Made by a program: the position numbers and the translations under genes
NCBI GenBank assembly: GCA_003019535.1
Contig: NEXG01000004.1
Location: 61,540-125,539 of the forward strand
DNA: 64,000 nt
Direction of reading: 5' to 3'
Origin: Candidatus Marsarchaeota G2 archaeon ECH_B_1
GTDB taxonomy: Archaea > Thermoproteota > Thermoprotei_A > Marsarchaeales > Marsarchaeaceae
Notes under the pieces: generated by a model
The model's input: only the letters and a program-made list of their open reading frames with translations
Database searches by the model: none
Told to the model about the DNA's origin: nothing
Shown: one piece after another, positions 60,636 through 64,000 of the stretch
How the letters are laid out: each line of letters starts with the position of its first letter
Position numbering within the stretch: the first letter of the stretch is position 1

Positions 60636-61586
60636 TTAGAAAGGCGGTGTTACACTGGTACCGAGCTTCGCGCTTCTTAGGGCGGCCTCAGCGAGGGCGA
60701 GGGCCTTCAGACCATCCTCCACGCTTGCGCAGAGTTGCTCAGAAGTCTGAATAGACCTTACGAAGCTCTCTAGCTCTAGTCGCAATGGCTCCTGAACCTT
60801 TATGGTGGGCATGAACTTTCCTTCTACGTTGGCCAAGCTCACCTCTTGTGTAAGGTAATTGGCTGTGGCGGTTGCATCTGACCCGGTAACCACAAGAACT
60901 CTTTCCTTATAAGGTGTGAGCCAGTTGGATTCAACGAAGGCTGTCGCCTTAGGAAAACGCAGCAAAATGTTAGCGTAATCCTCCTGCTGCATACGGGTGT
61001 TGGATATACCGCTCACAGCATATACGCTTACGACATCTGACCCAAGAAGGTATCTCGCCAAGTCCAAGTCGTGAATAGATAGATCCTTTATGACGCCCAC
61101 GTCACCGATGCGTATTGGCCAGCTACTCACACGCCGTGAATAAAAAAGTATGACATCTCCCAGTCTACCCTCTTTTATCATCTTTTTAATGAGGCTAACA
61201 GCTGGGTTAAAGCGTTCTATGAACCCCACTGAAACATGGACACGTTTCTGTTTAATCTTCTCATAGAGATTCAAACCTTCACTAAGCGTTGCTGTAAAGG
61301 GTTTCTCAACCAGAACCCCCACGCCTCTATCTATAAGCTTAGAAGCCACTTCGCCATGTAGCACACTTGGTGTACACACACTCGCCGCGTCGACCTTCTC
61401 TTTCTCCAGTAACTCTTCAACACTTGAATAACTTCCACATCCATACTTTGAGGCAACCAACTCGCGCGTGGATCTATCAGGGTCAACAACCGCGACTAGC
61501 TCCACACCCTCAATCTCAGTGTACACCCTTGCGTGATTCCTACCCCAGAAGCCCACACCAACCACGGCAAGCCTAAGTTTATCCAT
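60636..61586 (-). CDS. Gfo/Idh/MocA-family oxidoreductase
   Basis: This 316-residue dehydrogenase has the Rossmann AVVGVGFWGRNHARV and the family VEKPFTATLSEG with the conserved lysine, then IERFNPAV and the catalytic-type histidine in DLSIHDLDLARYLLGSD. It oxidises or reduces a sugar or sugar-nucleotide at the cost of NAD(P). The D-x-x-x-H pattern is intact. It is alone on the minus strand and divergent from the signal peptidase gene. A role in glycan synthesis is likely for such archaeal genes but is not shown here. Confidence 0.9.
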   Translation of the reverse strand: MDKLRLAVVGVGFWGRNHARVYTEIEGVELVAVVDPDRSTRELVASKYGCGSYSSVEELLEKEKVDAASVCTPSVLHGEVASKLIDRGVGVLVEKPFTATLSEGLNLYEKIKQKRVHVSVGFIERFNPAVSLIKKMIKEGRLGDVILFYSRRVSSWPIRIGDVGVIKDLSIHDLDLARYLLGSDVVSVYAVSGISNTRMQQEDYANILLRFPKATAFVESNWLTPYKERVLVVTGSDATATANYLTQEVSLANVEGKFMPTIKVQEPLRLELESFVRSIQTSEQLCASVEDGLKALALAEAALRSAKLGTSVTPPF

Positions 61587-61628
61587 AACTAATGATGAAG
61601 CAATGGATATTTAAGCGTGTGAGGGCCT

Positions 61629-62207
61629 GTGTGGCAGGTAAGATTTGAGGATTTTTATGTTAGCATGCAGTATAAGACGAAATTGATTTGGAGACAGACA
61701 CTCTACGTGGCATTAGGGTTTATAATAGCTGTCGCAGCCTTCCTAAGTGCAGCTACGATACTGCACACACAGGTTCCACTCGCAGCAGTTACAAGTGGAA
61801 GCATGACGCCCACAATTAAACAGGGAGACTTGCTGGTTATAGAGGGCGTCAACGTGTATAGACTCAATGTCGGCAACATAATCGTTTATAAAACCACAGA
61901 CCCATATCTTTCAGACGAGCTAATAGTTCATAGAATCATACAGATAAACACATCAAACGGTAAAATAGTAGGGTACGTAACCAAAGGAGACAACAATCCC
62001 TACCCAGACACAGTGTATGGCTTCGAACCGCCCACTGGTATACCGCCTCAAAACGTGGTTGGTAAAGTCGTACTCGTCGTCCCCTTATTGGGCTTCCTTG
62101 TACTATTCCTCAAGCAGCCCACGGGGTTCTTACTCATGGTTATAATACTAGGCGCCATCGTTTTCTGGGGGTTCACCGATGGCAGACCAAGAAAAACCCT
62201 CTCATGA
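61629..62207 (+). CDS. Signal peptidase I, archaeal/ER type
   Basis: This 192-residue protein has an N-terminal membrane anchor (about residues 22-48), TSGSMTPTIKQGDLL with the nucleophilic Ser, IVHRIIQI with the conserved His of the archaeal/eukaryotic type, and TKGDNNPYPD with the aspartate; a second membrane segment ends the chain. It cleaves Sec signal peptides on the outer face of the membrane. The start is GTG 61629, with TATA-like GATATTTAAG at about 61602-61611; ATG 61665 is an alternative. It is divergent from the Gfo/Idh gene. Confidence 0.93.
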   Translation: MWQVRFEDFYVSMQYKTKLIWRQTLYVALGFIIAVAAFLSAATILHTQVPLAAVTSGSMTPTIKQGDLLVIEGVNVYRLNVGNIIVYKTTDPYLSDELIVHRIIQINTSNGKIVGYVTKGDNNPYPDTVYGFEPPTGIPPQNVVGKVVLVVPLLGFLVLFLKQPTGFLLMVIILGAIVFWGFTDGRPRKTLS

Positions 62208-62565
62208 GGGTTAGAAACATTATAATAGCAAAAAACGCAAACCAACCACTATTCCCTAAACGCCACAGCCTATTATTATACATTAATTGCTGTCCAAACG
62301 AACACTTCTTGTAGTTGTGACCAACGCGTAAAAAGACCTTACCCAAACACTACCCGTATTAAAACGAAATCTTGACAATATACTGTACCACTTAGCCGCC
62401 AAGCGTAGAAGAACGCTTAACCAACACTATGTGTACTAAGTGATGTATGGATAAAAAGCTCCAGCGCTTGAATTTTACACCCATTATCATATTATCCGGA
62501 AACCGCCTATACCAACCCACAAAGCTTTTATGGTTGTTTTATATGCTTTGCATGTGGTGTAAATT
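62208..62565. promoter_or_regulatory. Spacer upstream of tbp with nested inverted repeats
   Basis: There is no ORF in these 358 bases. CACTTAG (62389-62395) and CTAAGTG (62436-62442) enclose AAGCGT (62401-62406) and ACGCTT (62413-62418), a nested hairpin about 100 bases before the tbp promoter. The TATA box TTTTATAT at 62537-62544 is 22-29 bases before the TTG at 62566, which suggests a leaderless tbp mRNA. Confidence 0.5.
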
Positions 62566-63120
62566 TTGCCAAAACCCTCGGTAAAAATCGAAAACGTTGT
62601 TGCCTCCGTAACACTTGGCCAACCAATCAATCTCTCAAAAACAGCCGAACTCATATCTACGGTTGAATACGAGCCAGAACAGTTCCCAGGGCTCGTGTAT
62701 AGGCTCTCCAAACCAAAAACAGCCACACTCATATTCAGCAGCGGAAAAATGGTGTGCACAGGCGCAAAGAGTGAGGAGGATGTAAAGAAGACTGTCAAAC
62801 AGATAGTCTCAGCCCTCGAAAACAAGGGTATAATCAAGGACGCTAAGCCAGACTATAAGATACAGAACGTTGTGGCTTCAGCCAACCTCTACGCCGAGAT
62901 AAACCTTGAAAGCCTAGCATTACTATTGGACAACGTCCTATATGAGCCAGAACAGTTCCCAGGGCTCATCTACCGTATGAGTGACCCAAAAGTTGTTCTA
63001 CTCATATTCAGCAGCGGAAAAATGGTGTGCACAGGCGCGAAACGCGAAGAAGAAGTCAGACAAGCAGTGGAGAAAATCTACGCCAAACTCGCCGACCTAG
63101 ACGTCATGAAAACCAGCTAG
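62566..63120 (+). CDS. tbp: TATA-box-binding protein
   Basis: This 184-residue protein is the two-repeat TBP saddle: each half ends YEPEQFPGLxYR...LIFSSGKMVCTGAK. It binds TATA boxes and recruits TFB and RNA polymerase. The TTG start at 62566 gives MPKPSVKIENVVASV, a normal N-terminus. The two halves share 24- and 39-base identical DNA blocks spaced by 273 bases, so their sequences are more alike than usual. Its stop overlaps the stop of rpoK on the other strand. The C-terminus is short, without the acidic tail of some archaeal TBPs. Confidence 0.97.
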   Translation: MPKPSVKIENVVASVTLGQPINLSKTAELISTVEYEPEQFPGLVYRLSKPKTATLIFSSGKMVCTGAKSEEDVKKTVKQIVSALENKGIIKDAKPDYKIQNVVASANLYAEINLESLALLLDNVLYEPEQFPGLIYRMSDPKVVLLIFSSGKMVCTGAKREEEVRQAVEKIYAKLADLDVMKTS

Positions 63121-63386
63121 TCAACCAAGAGCATCTTTATAGGTATCCTATACTCTTCTCCCTTCGGGGTTCTTCTAACAACTGTGAGTGGGAGAAGTTT
63201 ACGTCTAAGCTCCTCTTCAGCTATCTGTAGAACATCCTTCCCCTTTAACTCATCACTAGAAATAAGGGGTGGTGCGCCCATTGAGAGTTGCAGGGCTCTT
63301 CCACCCACTATCCTTGCTTTCTCAAAGCGGGTGAGCCAAGCTGGACCCACGGGCACACCTTCAAGCGCGCCGCCTTCAGAACTCAC
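63117..63386 (-). CDS. rpoK: DNA-directed RNA polymerase subunit K (Rpb6)
   Basis: This protein of about 89 residues has the Rpb6/omega signature [24 protein letters not shown] followed by [18 protein letters not shown]. It stabilises the polymerase core by clamping the largest subunit. The start is uncertain: GTG 63386 ([10 protein letters not shown]) overlaps the thermosome gene by 11 bases, while GTG 63350 ([11 protein letters not shown]), with AGGTG just upstream, would give 77 residues. It follows the thermosome gene on the same strand. Confidence 0.92.
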   Translation of the reverse strand: MSSEGGALEGVPVGPAWLTRFEKARIVGGRALQLSMGAPPLISSDELKGKDVLQIAEEELRRKLLPLTVVRRTPKGEEYRIPIKMLLVD

Positions 63387-64000
63387 CCATTCCGCCCTCG
63401 GAACCTGGACCCTGACCACCCTCGCCCTTACCGCCCTTATCAGCCTTTGGAGGCGTGGCAGCTATCACGTCGTCGATCTTCAGTATCATAAGCGCTGCCT
63501 CAGTGGCAGACTTGAGTACCTGCGTCTTGACTCTGAGCGGCTCCACAACTCCTAAGTTATACATGTCGGCGATCTTACCCTTAACAGCGTCTACACCATA
63601 AGCATGGCTACCCGCTTCGTGTTTTGCTTTAAGTTCAGCTAAGGCGTCAACTGGGTCTAGGCCAGCGGTTTCAGCGAGTATGGAGGGCACCACGAGTAGC
63701 GCTTCGGCGAACTGCTGCACAGCAAGTTGCTCTTTGCCGCCCACAGTGTTTGAGTATTCTTTGAGCTTCACGCTGAGATAGGTCTCGGGCGCACCACCTC
63801 CTGGCAGTATCTTGGGGTCTAGAACAACATTGCGGATCACGTTGAGACTGTCGTTGAGACTCCTCTCTACCTCATCGAGAACCATTTCACTTGAGCCGCG
63901 AGCCAAGATGGTAACTGATCTGGGGTTCTTGCAGCCCTCGACGAAGAGCATCTTCTCGTTGGCAACACGCCTCTCCTCCACGAGCTCAGCGTACCCTAAG
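63376..64000 (-). CDS. Thermosome (group II chaperonin) subunit, C-terminal part (5' end off window)
   Basis: The frame is open to the window edge and encodes the last 208 residues: [51 protein letters not shown] ([17 protein letters not shown]), and a C-terminal Gly-rich tail ([17 protein letters not shown]). This is a thermosome subunit, the ATP-dependent folding chaperonin of archaea. The Gly-rich tail is common in these subunits. The ATPase start and apical domain lie outside. It ends in overlap with rpoK, an odd operon pair that suggests co-expression. Confidence 0.95.
   Translation of the reverse strand, partial: LGYAELVEERRVANEKMLFVEGCKNPRSVTILARGSSEMVLDEVERSLNDSLNVIRNVVLDPKILPGGGAPETYLSVKLKEYSNTVGGKEQLAVQQFAEALLVVPSILAETAGLDPVDALAELKAKHEAGSHAYGVDAVKGKIADMYNLGVVEPLRVKTQVLKSATEAALMILKIDDVIAATPPKADKGGKGEGGQGPGSEGGMGEF

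Overview
The window is a compact archaeal chromosome segment, most likely from a thermophilic member of the TACK group (Crenarchaeota, Thaumarchaeota or Aigarchaeota-like); I cannot fix the lineage more closely. The evidence is a TATA-binding protein, RNA polymerase subunit K, a thermosome subunit, a family B DNA polymerase, ribosomal protein S25e, archaeal type II GAPDH, tRNA(Met) cytidine acetyltransferase, mevalonate kinase, an archaeosine-type GAT-QueC fusion, an intron-bearing tRNA-Trp and F420 genes. Many genes start with TTG or GTG a short distance after a TATA box, which suggests leaderless mRNAs. I see no rRNA, CRISPR array, intact insertion sequence or prophage.

Layout. 1-4833: partial cofD (F420 synthesis) facing a five-gene run of two thiolase-fold proteins, two DUF35 zinc-ribbon proteins and a nitroreductase that resembles the dehydro-F420 reductase domain of FbiB. 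4958-9565: MBL hydrolase, a structured-looking noncoding stretch, an orphan zincin, then a quinone/prenyl cluster (UbiE/MenG-type methyltransferase, membrane protein, polyprenyl diphosphate synthase). 9709-15734: PfkB kinase, GAPDH, TmcA, phosphoglycerate mutase, a small unknown and S25e, all on the minus strand. 16040-18370: TrmB-type regulator and glutamate dehydrogenase. 18462-20568: GAT-QueC and QueE. 20786-27307: amino acid permease, a small basic protein, enolase, an ABC export pair and an unusual TGS GTPase. 27564-36538: tRNA-Trp, double-hotdog thioesterase, PAP2 phosphatase, VTT membrane protein, aldo/keto reductase, fused electron transfer flavoprotein, MscS channel, cyclase and a tyrosine phosphatase with a zinc ribbon. 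36804-49063: aconitase, molybdopterin oxidoreductase, F420-dependent LLM oxidoreductase, a second zincin, AAG glycosylase, mevalonate kinase, two small unknowns, PolB, tRNA-Arg, QueC and an unknown.

49217-59083 encodes nearly the whole branched-chain amino acid pathway: leuCD on the plus strand converge on leuA, while ilvB-ilvH-ilvC-leuB-leuA run on the minus strand and ilvD is divergent from ilvB. The last part holds nadE, a PPC-domain protein, a Gfo/Idh oxidoreductase, signal peptidase I, TBP, RpoK and the 3' part of a thermosome gene.

The metabolic picture is an organism with gluconeogenesis/lower glycolysis (GAPDH, ApgM, enolase), a TCA step (aconitase), glutamate interconversion, F420 and quinone redox carriers, acyl-CoA chemistry (thiolase-fold/DUF35, thioesterase, ETF) and its own leucine, isoleucine and valine synthesis. 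The items most worth a second look are the thiolase-fold pair without standard catalytic residues, the FbiB-like reductase near cofD, the GTPase without a recognisable NKxD motif, the near-identical DNA blocks in the two halves of TBP, and the structured noncoding region near 5916-6192.
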